Assembly: GCF_000319575.2 (NCBI RefSeq) | Contig: NC_021291.1 | Coordinates: 806,001-870,000 of the forward strand | Direction: 5' to 3' | DNA length: 64,000 nt | DNA from: Spiribacter salinus M19-40 | Lineage (GTDB): Bacteria > Pseudomonadota > Gammaproteobacteria > Nitrococcales > Nitrococcaceae | Part shown: piece after piece, positions 27,498-37,298 of the stretch | How positions within the stretch are numbered: position 1 is the first letter of the stretch | How the letters are laid out: every line of letters begins with the position of its first letter | Translations under genes and position numbers: made by a program | Notes under the pieces: model-generated | Seen by the model: only the letters and a program-made list of their open reading frames with translations | What the model was told of the DNA's origin: nothing | Database searches by the model: none

Positions 27498-28522
27498 GCG
27501 GGCCGCTCCCCGGCAAATACCTCGCCGAGACGCTCATCGATTCGGTGCGGAATCGCTTCGCGGGCCTCAAAAACGCCTTTTTCGAGCGCCTGCTCGAAGG
27601 CTGTCTGATCCGCGCCGCCATGGCTTTTGACGACGACACCACGAAGCCCCAAAAGGCTGGCGCCATTGTAGTTCCGCGGGTCCAGGCGGCGTCGAAGCGC
27701 GCGCAGGACCGGCAAGGCCACCACGGCGGCCGCCCGGGTGAGGAGGTTACGTTGGAACTCTTCCCGCAGGTACTGGGAGATCATGGCCGCGACGCCTTCA
27801 CTGCTCTTGAGTGCGACGTTACCGGTAAAGCCATCACAGACCACCAGATCAGCAATATTCTTGAACATGCGATCTCCCTCCACGTACCCAACATAATGGA
27901 GGTCGCTGTCTTGTAACAGCTGGGCAGCCTGCTTGACCTGATCGTTGCCCTTTATTTCTTCCTCTCCGAGGTTTAACAGGCCGACTCGCGGTTGCTCGCT
28001 GTCGCCGCTGGCTTCCACCAGCACCGACCCCATCACCGCGAATTGAAAAAGATGCTCGGCCGTGCAATCGACGTTGGCGCCCAGGTCAAGCATCCGAAAG
28101 CGACCGCCGAGGCAGGGAATCGTGGTGCAAATTGCGGGACGATCAATGCCCGGCAGGGTTTTTAGCACGTATCGCGCGGTGGCCATGAGCGCACCGGTAT
28201 TGCCCGCACTCACGCAGGCATCGGCGTTGCCCGATTTTACTTGGTCAATGGCCACCCGCATGGAGGAGTCTTTTTTGTACCGAAGCGCTTGGGAGGGCGC
28301 TTCGTCCATGTCCACGACTTGGGTGGCAGGCTGGAGAGTTAACCGGTTGTCCGTGCCGGCGCCCGCGGTTTTCAGCGCTTGGGTGAGCGTCGCTTCATCC
28401 CCGACCAGGACCAGGCGGATATCCTGATGACGCTCGAGGATTGCGAGTGCGGCCGGTACCGTCACGGACGGCCCATAGTCGCCACCCATCGCATCGACTG
28501 CCAGCGTACAGGACTTACTCAT
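27494..28522 (-). CDS. plsX: Phosphate acyltransferase PlsX
   Basis: PlsX turns acyl-ACP into acyl-phosphate for phospholipid synthesis. The 342-residue protein shows [12 protein letters not shown] at the N-terminus, [26 protein letters not shown], and the late [15 protein letters not shown]. It follows rpmF after a strong hairpin and is coupled to fabH by a 4-bp overlap. Confidence 0.96.
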   Translation of the reverse strand: MSKSCTLAVDAMGGDYGPSVTVPAALAILERHQDIRLVLVGDEATLTQALKTAGAGTDNRLTLQPATQVVDMDEAPSQALRYKKDSSMRVAIDQVKSGNADACVSAGNTGALMATARYVLKTLPGIDRPAICTTIPCLGGRFRMLDLGANVDCTAEHLFQFAVMGSVLVEASGDSEQPRVGLLNLGEEEIKGNDQVKQAAQLLQDSDLHYVGYVEGDRMFKNIADLVVCDGFTGNVALKSSEGVAAMISQYLREEFQRNLLTRAAAVVALPVLRALRRRLDPRNYNGASLLGLRGVVVKSHGGADQTAFEQALEKGVFEAREAIPHRIDERLGEVFAGERPA

Positions 28523-28553
28523 CAGCGCGCGTTTACCCTAACCCATAAACAAT

Positions 28554-28581
28554 GGCCGCGGCGGCAGATGCCGGCGCGGCC
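28554..28581 (-). terminator. Strong hairpin between rpmF and plsX
   Basis: A 7-bp GC stem (GGCCGCG with CGCGGCC) encloses a second 4-bp stem (CGGC-ATCT-GCCG on the minus strand). The downstream tract, ATTGTTTA, is a poor T-run, so this may be an attenuator or an RNA-stabilising hairpin rather than a full terminator. Confidence 0.45.
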
Positions 28582-28603
28582 CGCGGGTCGAATGGCCAGA
28601 TGG

Positions 28604-28783
28604 CTATTCTTCGTCGCCCTCGGTCACTTTGCGGCCACGGTAATAACCGTCAGCCGAGATGTGGTGACGGCGATGGGTCTCCCCTGTCGTGGTGTCTGTC
28701 GAGAGCGCTGGGCCCTTCAAAGCGTCGTGGCTGCGGCGCATCCCACGGCGGGAAGGGGTCTTGCGTGATTTCTGTACGGCCAT
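28604..28783 (-). CDS. rpmF: 50S ribosomal protein L32
   Basis: This short gene encodes 59 residues starting [20 protein letters not shown], followed by a basic stretch with [16 protein letters not shown], the L32 pattern. The protein is a structural part of the large ribosomal subunit. It sits 33 bp after yceD and 81 bp before plsX, the universal yceD-rpmF-plsX order. No C-terminal zinc cysteines are present, as is usual for this L32 type. Confidence 0.96.
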   Translation of the reverse strand: MAVQKSRKTPSRRGMRRSHDALKGPALSTDTTTGETHRRHHISADGYYRGRKVTEGDEE

Positions 28784-28816
28784 GTCCTGTCCTGCTCGTT
28801 TGCTGTTCGATGTACT

Positions 28817-29344
28817 TCAGTGTTCTTCGTCGCTGCGTCCGCCCTTCAACACGGCGAGCGCTTCGAATCCCGACCGATGTTTCGGCATCGGCTCGCCATC
28901 CGGGCCAAAATGTCGCTGTCCCCCGTCACAGTTCGTATCATCGTGCCGCGGAACCGCAGGGAGCCCGAGGATCAACTCGTCCTCGATGATCCGATGCAAC
29001 GCCAATCGACCTTTCGGCGCTTCAACCTCAGCCGCCGTCTCGGCGGCATCGTCCTGTTCAGTCAGTCGATCGACCGCCACGACTTCGAATGTCGTCTCAA
29101 TTGGCCAGGCCATTGCCTCCAGGCAACGCTCACAGCGCACTTCAACGGGGCAAGTGGCCGAACCGCTCACAACAGCTTGCCCAGCCGTCGTATCGATTCG
29201 GACATTCGCCTGCGCCGGTGAGACGCTCAGGCTGGCCGCCGCGAGCCGGTCTAATGCCGCTGGCGCCACCTCGCCCTGCCAAGTCCGAACACCTGGACCA
29301 AGGCGTTGCAAATCAATCCACTCGGGCAACGCGTCGGCTTGCAT
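28817..29344 (-). CDS. yceD: YceD family protein (DUF177)
   Basis: YceD proteins are linked to large-subunit rRNA accumulation and always sit upstream of rpmF. The 175-residue protein has the cysteine pair in RCERC (with an upstream C in ATCPVEVRC) and the family segment IEDELILGLPAVPRHD. I chose ATG 29344 because MQADALPEWIDLQRL aligns with the E. coli start. An excellent promoter ends only 9 bp before this ATG, so the mRNA would be leaderless or nearly so. Confidence 0.9.
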   Translation of the reverse strand: MQADALPEWIDLQRLGPGVRTWQGEVAPAALDRLAAASLSVSPAQANVRIDTTAGQAVVSGSATCPVEVRCERCLEAMAWPIETTFEVVAVDRLTEQDDAAETAAEVEAPKGRLALHRIIEDELILGLPAVPRHDDTNCDGGQRHFGPDGEPMPKHRSGFEALAVLKGGRSDEEH

Positions 29345-29353
29345 AACCCGCGG

Positions 29354-29382
29354 ATGATAGGCGCGGCTCCGAGGTCTGTCAA
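29354..29382 (-). promoter_or_regulatory. Strong sigma70 promoter for yceD-rpmF-plsX-fab
   Basis: On the minus strand, TTGACA (29377-29382, perfect) and TATCAT (29354-29359, 5 of 6) are separated by exactly 17 bp. The expected start of transcription is near 29347, about 3 nt before the yceD ATG. This is one of the best promoters in the window and probably drives the whole fatty-acid cluster. Confidence 0.85.
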
Positions 29383-29447
29383 AAGCATTGCCGGCGATCA
29401 CGCGTTGCGGACAGAATAGCGGTTCATTCCAATGTTGGAGACCGCCC

Positions 29448-30026
29448 ATGGCGCCCCTTGTCCTCGCTTCTGGCTCGCCGTACCGCGCACAGCTACTCGC
29501 ACGGCTCGGGCTTGAATTTACCCAGCGTCCGGCAGACCTGGATGAGGCGGTGCTGCCTGGCGAATCTCCAGAGGACTATGTCTGTCGACTCGCTCGAGAA
29601 AAGTCGGAGGCCGTCGCGGCTCATGAACCCGAGGCAATCATCATCGGGTCAGATCAGTGCAGCGAGTGTCAGGGGCAGATCCTCGGCAAACCCCTGACGG
29701 AAGATGCGGCCATCGCTCAGCTTGCAAACGCCTCGGGTCAACGCGTCACCCTCTGGACCGCCGTGGCTGTCCGCGATCCATCCACGGGCCGTATGGGGGT
29801 TGCCCAGGTCCCCACCCATGTACAGTTTCGACGGCTCGGCCACGAGGCGATCCGACGCTATGTCCAGGCCGAACAACCACTGGATTGCGCCGGGGCTTTC
29901 CGGGCTGAGGGGCTTGGTATTGCTCTGTTCGAGCGTATCGAAGGTGATGACCCTAACGCATTGATTGGGCTGCCAATGATTGCACTCGTTCGGTTGCTGT
30001 CCCAAGTGGGTGTCGTTCTGCCCTGA
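29448..30026 (+). CDS. Maf-like nucleotide pyrophosphatase (YceF type)
   Basis: A 192-residue Maf-fold enzyme that hydrolyses non-canonical nucleoside triphosphates. It starts with LVLASGSPYRAQLL and has GSDQ with D69, the YceF subgroup pattern associated with 7-methyl-GTP pyrophosphatase. It also has GKPLTEDAA and DCAGAFRAEGLG. ATG 29448 gives the family start. It is divergent from yceD, a conserved neighbour pair. Confidence 0.92.
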   Translation: MAPLVLASGSPYRAQLLARLGLEFTQRPADLDEAVLPGESPEDYVCRLAREKSEAVAAHEPEAIIIGSDQCSECQGQILGKPLTEDAAIAQLANASGQRVTLWTAVAVRDPSTGRMGVAQVPTHVQFRRLGHEAIRRYVQAEQPLDCAGAFRAEGLGIALFERIEGDDPNALIGLPMIALVRLLSQVGVVLP

Positions 30027-30051
30027 TCTGCATCCGCTCACGGCAGGCCGA

Positions 30052-30999
30052 TTAATGGGTCAATGCCGGATGTTGCATTTCAAGCCAGACACGAGCCGCA
30101 GCCCCGCCGACGCGCTCAAGTGCTCGATCCAGAAATGGCCGAGGCGGCGCATATTCGATGCGCTGCTCCGCGCCGATCACCTCAGCGGCCACGGTGCGCG
30201 GTGTCCCCAGCCCATCAGCCAGTCCGAGCGCAATGCCCTGCTCGCCGGTCCAAATACGCCCGGAGAACAGCGTCTCGTCTTTTGTGTCGAGGCGCTCGCC
30301 CCGACCCGCGCGCACGGCATCAATAAACTGTTCGTGAATCCCGTCCAGCATGTCCTGCATGCGCGCCTCTTCGTCCGGATCAGGTTCAGTAAACGGGTCC
30401 ATGCCCGCTTTCTCATCACCGGCCGCATAGACCCGACGCTCAATACCAAGCCGATCAATGGCCTCACTGAATCCGAATCCTCGGCTAATGACGCCGATTG
30501 ACCCCACGATCGAGGCGCCATCGACATGGATTTCATCGGCTGCCGCGGCAATGTAATACGCGCCGGAGGCCATCGCGTCTCCGGCCACCGCATGCACCGG
30601 CATATCGGGGTGCGCCTCACGTAGCGCCTGAATCGCCTGATAGATGCGGCTCGATTCCACCGGAGAGCCGCCGGGGCTGTTTATTTTAAGCATGACGCCT
30701 TGTGCCTGTGGCGCTTCGAAAGCCCGCTCAAGCCCAGCAATCACACGCTCAGCACTGGCGCGGCTATCCGCCATAATCGGGCCCTCGATTTCAACAACCG
30801 CCGTGTGGGGGCCGGCGCTGGCATCCGCACCCAAGCCTAACAGCGGGCGCGCCGAGAAAAACAACAAAGCGAAGAGATAGGCGAGCACCGCCAGCTTGAA
30901 GAATATTCCCCAACGCCGCGCACGACGCCGCTCACGTATCCCCTCCAGCGCAACATCCCGGAGGCTGTCTCTTGCCCAGGTCTCTTCATCCTGCATCAA
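30052..30999 (-). CDS. sppA: Signal peptide peptidase-like S49 protease (short SppA)
   Basis: A 315-residue membrane-anchored S49 peptidase that degrades cleaved signal peptides or membrane protein fragments. One transmembrane helix (about residues 32-50) is followed by the periplasmic protease domain. The catalytic serine is S145 in AMASGAYYIA and the general-base lysine is K197 in AAGDEKAGMDP. It is the short, single-repeat type. Its start overlaps the rluC end by 14 bp, and the order rluC-sppA next to maf-yceD resembles that in Pseudomonas. Confidence 0.93.
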   Translation of the reverse strand: MMQDEETWARDSLRDVALEGIRERRRARRWGIFFKLAVLAYLFALLFFSARPLLGLGADASAGPHTAVVEIEGPIMADSRASAERVIAGLERAFEAPQAQGVMLKINSPGGSPVESSRIYQAIQALREAHPDMPVHAVAGDAMASGAYYIAAAADEIHVDGASIVGSIGVISRGFGFSEAIDRLGIERRVYAAGDEKAGMDPFTEPDPDEEARMQDMLDGIHEQFIDAVRAGRGERLDTKDETLFSGRIWTGEQGIALGLADGLGTPRTVAAEVIGAEQRIEYAPPRPFLDRALERVGGAAARVWLEMQHPALTH

Positions 31000-31918
31000 T
31001 CAATCTCCTTTGGCAGTCCGACAGCGCATCAGGAAGCGGTGCGTCGACCGCAATTTGTCCTTCCGGCGGCAGATCGAATCGTAATGACTCCGCATGTAGA
31101 AACAGCCGCTTCAGCCCGAGGGCGCGCAGTTCGCGATCCGCCTCTGCGTCGCCGTAACGCGCGTCCATCGCAACGGGATGGCCAAGATGCGCCGCATGCG
31201 CACGGATCTGATGCATCCGCCCGGTGTGCAGCTGCGCCCTAACCAGTGTCCACCCCTGGTACGACTCCAATACCGTGAAATCGGTTCGCGCGAATTGCCC
31301 ATCCGCCGCTACCCGCATAATGCGTTCCCCACCCCGACCAGCAAACGCCTTGAGCGGGGCCTCGACCCGCACACTGGGCGATGCAACATACCCGCGAAGC
31401 AGGGCCAGATAGCGTTTATCAACCTCGCCCTCGCGAAAAGCGGTATGCAAGGTCCGCAGCGCCGAGCGGCGTTTGGCAATGGCCAGACAGCCGCTGGTAT
31501 CTCGGTCGAGGCGGTGTGCAAGGTCCAGGAAAGGCGCATCGGGGCGGAGCTGGCGGAGTGCTTCAATTACTCCGTAAGCGATGCCCGAGCCACCATGGAC
31601 CGCCAGCCCCGAGGGCTTATCTAGAACCAGCACGCGGCTGTCCTCATGCAGAATGGCGGATTCGAGACGGGCCAGGATCCGCCCGGAGGCCTCCGTGGGT
31701 GCGCGACCAGCCTGGCGGACCGGCGGTATACGGACTGCATCGCCCGCGGCCAATCGGTAGGTTGGTCGTATGCGCCCGCCATTAACCCGGACTTCGCCCT
31801 TGCGCAGCAGCCGATAGACGCGGGTGCGCGGCACGCCTTTGAGGTGACGCAGCAGGAAATTATCAATGCGCTGACCGGCCAGCGCCTCGGGGACGGTTTC
31901 GATGGTAACGCCAGACAA
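30986..31918 (-). CDS. rluC: 23S rRNA pseudouridine synthase RluC
   Basis: RluC makes pseudouridines in 23S rRNA (955, 2504 and 2580 in E. coli). The 310-residue protein has an N-terminal S4 RNA-binding domain (about residues 15-62) and the catalytic D138 in HRLDRDTSG, followed by LHTGRMHQIRAHAAHLGHP. I chose a TTG start at 31918 (MSGVTIETVPEAL) because GAGGGAG lies 6 bp upstream and the family begins here. The only in-frame ATG upstream would overrun the divergent ETF-ubiquinone oxidoreductase gene. Confidence 0.9.
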   Translation of the reverse strand: MSGVTIETVPEALAGQRIDNFLLRHLKGVPRTRVYRLLRKGEVRVNGGRIRPTYRLAAGDAVRIPPVRQAGRAPTEASGRILARLESAILHEDSRVLVLDKPSGLAVHGGSGIAYGVIEALRQLRPDAPFLDLAHRLDRDTSGCLAIAKRRSALRTLHTAFREGEVDKRYLALLRGYVASPSVRVEAPLKAFAGRGGERIMRVAADGQFARTDFTVLESYQGWTLVRAQLHTGRMHQIRAHAAHLGHPVAMDARYGDAEADRELRALGLKRLFLHAESLRFDLPPEGQIAVDAPLPDALSDCQRRLIDAG

Positions 31919-32096
31919 ACAGAACTCCCTCGGGTCAATCGCATTGCAAGCGTGCCATATTCCGCTCACCCAGGCATCGCAGCCGTCGGGAGTGGAGTCG
32001 TGTCGTCGGGAGAAAATGCGGCGTCGCGCTGATGCAATAGTCCCCGAGCGGGTTGTCATTCCATTGCACTGAACCATGAACAACAAGGGGTCAACC

Positions 32097-33749
32097 ATGT
32101 CGCGCGAGGCCATGGAATACGATGTGGTCATTGTCGGAGCTGGCCCCGCCGGGTTATCCGCCGGCATCCGCCTGCGCCAGCTCGCCGCGGAATCCGGCGA
32201 GGACATCCGTGTGTGCATCCTGGAAAAAGGCGCTGAAGTTGGCGCACATATCCTCTCTGGCGCGGTACTCGAGCCCCGGGCGCTGGATGAGCTGCTGCCA
32301 GACTGGGCCGAGCGTGGTGCCCCACTCGACACGCCCGTGGCCGAGGAGCAGTTCCTCTACCTCACAGAGCAGCGGGGCCTGAAGATGCCCCTCGCCCTCC
32401 TTCCCCCGCAGTTACGTAATCACGGTAATCACATCGTCTCGATGGGTAACGTCTGCCGGTGGTTGGCCACGCAGGCCGAAGCCCTGGGCGTGGAGATCTA
32501 TCCTGGCTTTGCGGCTGCCGAGGTGCTCTTCGATGACCAGGGGCAGGTATATGGGGTTGCCACCGGTGATATGGGTGTGGATCGCCGTGGTGAACCCAAG
32601 CCCGGGCATGAGCCGGGTATCGAGCTCCATGCGCGACACACGCTGTTTGCCGAAGGCTGTCGCGGGCACTTGAGCGAACAGCTCCAGGCGCAATTTGGTT
32701 TACGAGCGCATGCGGATCCTCAAACCTATGGCATTGGATTCAAAGAGCTGTGGGAGGTTGATCCAAAACAGCATCACCCCGGTCGCGTGGTCCACACCGC
32801 CGGCTGGCCCGTCGACGATGCCACCTGGGGAGGGTCATTCATCTATCACCTAAGCGCGGACAACCAGGTCTATATCGGCTATGTCGTTGGCCTGGATTAC
32901 GAAAACCCGCACCTCGACCCGTTTATGGAGTTTCAGCGCTTCAAGACACACCCAGCCATCCGGCCGCTGCTTGAGGGCGGCCGACGCATCAGTTACGGCG
33001 CCCGGGCCCTCAATGAGGGTGGGCTGCAGTCCATCCCGGAATTGGTCTTTCCGGGTGGCGCATTGATTGGGTGTAGCGCGGGATTTCTTAATGTACCGAA
33101 GATCAAGGGTAATCACACCGCCATGAAAAGCGGCATGCTGGCGGCTGAGGCGGTTGCGGATGATCTCGCCGCCGCCACACCGGTGGGTACGCCCCTCGCC
33201 GACTACCCCGATCGGCTGCGTCAGTCGTGGGTGCACGATGAACTCCACGCGGGTCGCAACCTGCGCCCGGCCGTGGCGCGTTGGGGAATGCGGCTGGGCT
33301 CGCTCTACGCCGGGCTGGACCTGAAGATCTTCAGAGGGCGTTTACCATGGACGTTGCATCACCGCCACAGCGATCGGGATTGCCTGCGTCCTGCGAACAG
33401 CATGCCGACAATCGACTATCCAAAACCAGACGGCGTGATCAGCTTTGATCGCAATAGCAGCGTGCATCTGACCAACACCCAGCACGAGGCTGATCAGCCC
33501 TGCCACCTCCAGCTCGCCGATACGGCGATTCCGGTGGAGCACAATCTCGCGGTTTACGATGAACCGGCGCAGCGCTACTGCCCCGCCGGTGTCTACGAGA
33601 TCGTTACTGACGATGCCGGTTCGCCTCAGCTCCAGATCAATGCCCAGAACTGCATCCACTGCAAGACTTGCGACATCAAGGACCCGCTCAACAACATCAC
33701 CTGGGTCACACCCGAAGGTGGCGGCGGGCCCGCCTATCCCAATATGTAG
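32097..33749 (+). CDS. Electron transfer flavoprotein-ubiquinone oxidoreductase
   Basis: This membrane-associated iron-sulfur flavoprotein takes electrons from ETF and passes them to ubiquinone. The 550-residue protein has an N-terminal FAD site ([17 protein letters not shown]), [15 protein letters not shown], the quinone-site region WGGSFIYHL, and the C-terminal [4Fe-4S] cysteines (RYCPAGVYE, then [13 protein letters not shown]). ATG 32097 follows AAGGGG at 6 bp. It converges with the dimethylglycine dehydrogenase gene (3 bp between stops). With the nearby etfA/etfB it completes an electron path to the respiratory chain. Confidence 0.95.
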   Translation: MSREAMEYDVVIVGAGPAGLSAGIRLRQLAAESGEDIRVCILEKGAEVGAHILSGAVLEPRALDELLPDWAERGAPLDTPVAEEQFLYLTEQRGLKMPLALLPPQLRNHGNHIVSMGNVCRWLATQAEALGVEIYPGFAAAEVLFDDQGQVYGVATGDMGVDRRGEPKPGHEPGIELHARHTLFAEGCRGHLSEQLQAQFGLRAHADPQTYGIGFKELWEVDPKQHHPGRVVHTAGWPVDDATWGGSFIYHLSADNQVYIGYVVGLDYENPHLDPFMEFQRFKTHPAIRPLLEGGRRISYGARALNEGGLQSIPELVFPGGALIGCSAGFLNVPKIKGNHTAMKSGMLAAEAVADDLAAATPVGTPLADYPDRLRQSWVHDELHAGRNLRPAVARWGMRLGSLYAGLDLKIFRGRLPWTLHHRHSDRDCLRPANSMPTIDYPKPDGVISFDRNSSVHLTNTQHEADQPCHLQLADTAIPVEHNLAVYDEPAQRYCPAGVYEIVTDDAGSPQLQINAQNCIHCKTCDIKDPLNNITWVTPEGGGGPAYPNM

Positions 33750-33752
33750 GGA

Positions 33753-36317
33753 TCAGGAACGGGGCCGCTCGTTGTCCGGATCATAAATCGGCTGATAACC
33801 CACTGATTCCACGCGAACCGGGTACGACTCGTTAAAGTACTCGATCGCGAGTTCACGCCCCGCCTCGCAGTAATCAGCCGGCAGGTAGGCCATCATGAGA
33901 TTCCGACCCACGGTGGGGCCGTAGGCGATGCTCGTGGTGAACGAGCGGCGTCCTTTCGCATCCACCAGCACCTCACCGTTGCCCGGGTCCACCACCGGCA
34001 GATGGCCCAGCGGATAACGCGCCACGCCCCGCTGGTCACGGTTATCGACCATACCCAAAGTGCACAGATACGCCGGTTGACTGGCCTGGTTGCGCTGCTC
34101 GAGGTAGGCCGATTTGCCATGAAAATCCGCAGGCTTAACTTTCGGCCGGGTGAGCCCAGCCTCAATCAGGTTGTATTCCGTGCGCAGATCGGCGTTCTGC
34201 AGCCGCAGGCTCTTTTCCAGCCGCCGGCTGTTAGCGTAAGTCTCAATCCCCACTGGCGTAACATTGGCCTCGGCCAGGGCGTCCCAGAGTGCGAGCCCAT
34301 CGTCGTAGTTGAAGTGCAACTCCCAACCCTGCTCGCCAACGTAGGAAATCCGAAATGCCAGCACCGTCACGCCGGCAAGGGTGATTTCGCGAAAATGCGC
34401 GAAGGGAAACTGATCGGCATCCAGCGCATCCGGCTCGGCCGCGAGGGGCTTTAACACCCGCCGTGCGTTGGGGCCCCAGACACCGAGGCAACCGAAATCC
34501 TCAGTCTGATCAGTCAGGCGGACGTCGAACCCGTGGTCATCGACCATGCGTTGCAGCCATATCAGATCGCGATGGCCGGTATCGCCGCCGTCGATGATCC
34601 GATAGCGATCGGCCGCAAGCCGAAGAATGGTTAGATCGGCACGCACACCGCCTTTGGCATCGAGGAAATGGGTGTAGATCCCTTTGCCGACCGGGGTATC
34701 GCCCCCGACTTTGGCCACGCTTGCGTATTCCAGCAGCGCCTCGGCGTCCGGTCCGGCAACGTCAATAATGAAAAAATGCGAGAGATTGATCATGCCGACA
34801 TCGTCGGAGAGCTTGAGCTGCTCGGCATTGGATACCCGCCAGAAATGCCGGTTATCCCATTCATTTTCCCGCACAGGGACGCGTTCGGCGTACTGGTCAA
34901 GCAAATGCGCATTGCTCTCATAGCCATGCGCCCGCTCCCAGCCGCCCCCTTCCATGAAATGGGCGCCGAGCGCCTGCTCACGCGCCCAGAATGGGCTACG
35001 CCGAGCATCCCGGGCCGCGGTGTAGGGCTCGCGGTCGTGTACCGGTGGGTTGTAAACCTTGAAGGCGGTCTCGTAGCAGCGCGCCTCGATGTAGTCAGCC
35101 TCTCGCTGGAAGGGCTGGTAGCGGGCGATATCAATCCCGTGATGATCCAGCTCGGTGATCCCGTCGGTCATCCAATCGGCCAGCACTTTGCCCGTGCCAG
35201 GGCCATCTTTCACCCAGACTGACTCGGCGTACCAAAGCCCGCGAACTGCCGTTGACTCGCCGATGGACGGCCCCCCATCCGTGGTGACCTGCAGCAGGCC
35301 ATTGAACGAGCGCTTCTCGTCATAACCCAGCTCACCCAGGATTGGTGTGAGCTCCATGGCCTTCTCCAGCGGCTCGATGATCTGCTCCATCTCGAGATCA
35401 CGCTGAGAGGGCGACAGCCGGGCCTGATCCTTTTCAAGAATATCCCGGGGATGGACGAGCCGCGGCGCCTTCTCTTCGTAGTAGCCCCACTCGATCTGTC
35501 CACCCTCGGGGGTTTTCGGATCCCCCGTGTCCCGCAGATAGGCGGAGTTGCCCTGATCCCGCAGCAGCGGGTAGCCGATGTCCTTGCCCGTGCCCGCGAA
35601 CGCCTCATAGGGACCAAAAAAGGTGAGCGGATGATCCAGGGGCATGATCGGCAGGTCTTCGCCGGCCATATTGGCGATCAGTCGCCCCCACAGCCCGGCA
35701 CACACCACGACATAATCCGCCTCGACCCGGCCCCGCGGCGTCTCCACGCCACGAATACGCCCATCCTCGATGATCAGCCCGGTACATGCCGTGTTCGGCC
35801 AGGCACTCAAGTGGCCTGTAGCCACGGCCTCATCGACCAGTTCACCGCTAAAGACCTGCGAGCGCGGTTTGACAAGACCCGCGTCCGGATCCCATAACGC
35901 GCCCTGGATGACGTCTTCCTCAAGCAGCGGAAACCGCCGCTTCGCCTCCGCCGCGTCGATCATGTGCGCACGGGTACCGAAGGCCCGGCCTGATGTCACC
36001 TTGCGCTTTAGCTCTTCCATGCGTTCGTCATCGCCCACACGGGCGACCTCGAGGCCGCCAACCCTGTCATAGCGGTCGCGGGCGGCAAAGAAGTTAATGC
36101 TGTACATCGTCGTATAACAGGTCATCGGGTCATGCGAGGTCGCATAGCAAAAATCCGAGGCATGAGAAGTCGACCCGATGTCGGTGGGGATCGCGCTCTT
36201 GTCGATGCCCACGATCCGCGTCCACCCGCGCTCGATCAGATGGTGCACCGTCGACGCCCCAACGATGCCGCCGAGTCCGACAATGACCACATCCGCATTG
36301 GCGGGAAAATCGCTCAT
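33753..36317 (-). CDS. Dimethylglycine/sarcosine dehydrogenase-type FAD-GcvT fusion
   Basis: An 854-residue two-part enzyme. The N-terminal ~430 residues are a DAO-type FAD domain (VVIVGLGGIVGASTVHHL), with H52 in GSTSHASDF at the place where mammalian dimethylglycine dehydrogenase binds FAD covalently. The C-terminal ~400 residues are a GcvT-like folate domain (GVWGPNARRVLKPL, YVGEQGWELHF, GLTRPKVKPADFHGK). Such enzymes demethylate dimethylglycine or sarcosine, give the one-carbon unit to tetrahydrofolate, and pass electrons to ETF. Location after etfB-etfA and next to ETF-ubiquinone oxidoreductase supports this. The sequence does not separate dimethylglycine from sarcosine as substrate. A role in glycine-betaine use by a halophile is inference. 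Confidence 0.85.
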   Translation of the reverse strand: MSDFPANADVVIVGLGGIVGASTVHHLIERGWTRIVGIDKSAIPTDIGSTSHASDFCYATSHDPMTCYTTMYSINFFAARDRYDRVGGLEVARVGDDERMEELKRKVTSGRAFGTRAHMIDAAEAKRRFPLLEEDVIQGALWDPDAGLVKPRSQVFSGELVDEAVATGHLSAWPNTACTGLIIEDGRIRGVETPRGRVEADYVVVCAGLWGRLIANMAGEDLPIMPLDHPLTFFGPYEAFAGTGKDIGYPLLRDQGNSAYLRDTGDPKTPEGGQIEWGYYEEKAPRLVHPRDILEKDQARLSPSQRDLEMEQIIEPLEKAMELTPILGELGYDEKRSFNGLLQVTTDGGPSIGESTAVRGLWYAESVWVKDGPGTGKVLADWMTDGITELDHHGIDIARYQPFQREADYIEARCYETAFKVYNPPVHDREPYTAARDARRSPFWAREQALGAHFMEGGGWERAHGYESNAHLLDQYAERVPVRENEWDNRHFWRVSNAEQLKLSDDVGMINLSHFFIIDVAGPDAEALLEYASVAKVGGDTPVGKGIYTHFLDAKGGVRADLTILRLAADRYRIIDGGDTGHRDLIWLQRMVDDHGFDVRLTDQTEDFGCLGVWGPNARRVLKPLAAEPDALDADQFPFAHFREITLAGVTVLAFRISYVGEQGWELHFNYDDGLALWDALAEANVTPVGIETYANSRRLEKSLRLQNADLRTEYNLIEAGLTRPKVKPADFHGKSAYLEQRNQASQPAYLCTLGMVDNRDQRGVARYPLGHLPVVDPGNGEVLVDAKGRRSFTTSIAYGPTVGRNLMMAYLPADYCEAGRELAIEYFNESYPVRVESVGYQPIYDPDNERPRS

Positions 36318-36335
36318 GATCCTGCTCCTTCGCCC

Positions 36336-37298
36336 TCAGGCACTGTCGGGAATCGCGACGTTGTTCTGACTCAGGGCCTCGTCAATCTCGCCGAGGGCCT
36401 CCATGAGATCGGCGACGAGCCCGTAGTCCGCCATCTGAAAGATGGGGGCCTCCGGGTCGTTGTTGATTGCTGCGATGACCTTGGCGTCCTTCATGCCTGC
36501 CCAGTGCTGGATGGCTCCTGAAATGCCCACCGCGATGTAGACATCGGGCGCGACGATCTTGCCGCTCTGGCCAACCTGGTGGTCATTCGGGATATAACCG
36601 GCGTCCACAGCCGCCCGACTCGCGCCGACGGCGGCGCCCAGGCGTGCTGCTACCCGCTCAACCAGCTGGAAATTCTCGGCCGAACCCACGCCCCGGCCGC
36701 CTGAGACCACGACTTTGGCCGTTGTCAGATCGGGGCCTTCGCCACCGGTGAGCTTCGCAGCGATAAAGCGCACCAGCCCGCTGTCTGGCCCGGCATTAAT
36801 GGCCTCCACGGTGGCACTGCCGCCGGTTTCCATCACCGGCTCGAATGAGGTCGTGCGCACCGTAATGACCTGAGTCGGCTCACTGGAGCGCACGGTGGCC
36901 ATCGCATTCCCCGCGTAAATCGGCCGGATGAACGTCTGCGGGTCGATCACGGCAGAAATCTCCGAGATCGGTTGAACGCCAAGGCGAGCAGCCACGCGTG
37001 GGAGGATGCCTTTGCCCTGACTGCTCGCCGCCGCGAGGACGTGGGAATAACCCCCGACAAGTCCCTCGACAACGGGGGCAACGTTCTCGGCAATGACAGT
37101 TGCCAGATGCGGGGCATCAGCCACGTAAACGCGACGAATACCGGGAACATCCGCAGCCTCGGCTGCGACAGCCTCACAGTCTGAGCCGCAGATCAGCACA
37201 TCGATCTCACCACCGATTTCCCGGGCGCAGGCGAGCGTTGAGCGCGTGCCTGAGGTCAGCCCGTTCTGATCGGTCTCCGCAAGGACTAAAATCGTCAT
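36336..37298 (-). CDS. etfA: Electron transfer flavoprotein alpha subunit
   Basis: EtfA binds the FAD of ETF and docks to dehydrogenases and to ETF-ubiquinone oxidoreductase. The 320-residue protein has the C-terminal FAD-binding hallmark [15 protein letters not shown], followed by [22 protein letters not shown] and [13 protein letters not shown]. It overlaps etfB by 4 bp and lies 18 bp before the FAD-GcvT gene in the same operon. Confidence 0.97.
   Translation of the reverse strand: MTILVLAETDQNGLTSGTRSTLACAREIGGEIDVLICGSDCEAVAAEAADVPGIRRVYVADAPHLATVIAENVAPVVEGLVGGYSHVLAAASSQGKGILPRVAARLGVQPISEISAVIDPQTFIRPIYAGNAMATVRSSEPTQVITVRTTSFEPVMETGGSATVEAINAGPDSGLVRFIAAKLTGGEGPDLTTAKVVVSGGRGVGSAENFQLVERVAARLGAAVGASRAAVDAGYIPNDHQVGQSGKIVAPDVYIAVGISGAIQHWAGMKDAKVIAAINNDPEAPIFQMADYGLVADLMEALGEIDEALSQNNVAIPDSA

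Noticed and set aside
28554-28581. Hairpin after rpmF as a full terminator
   Set aside because: The T-run is poor and plsX-fab genes downstream need expression; kept only as a weak attenuator candidate.
31919-32332. In-frame extension of rluC beyond the TTG start
   Set aside because: It would overlap the divergent ETF-ubiquinone oxidoreductase gene and has low-complexity Ser/Arg text unlike the RluC family.
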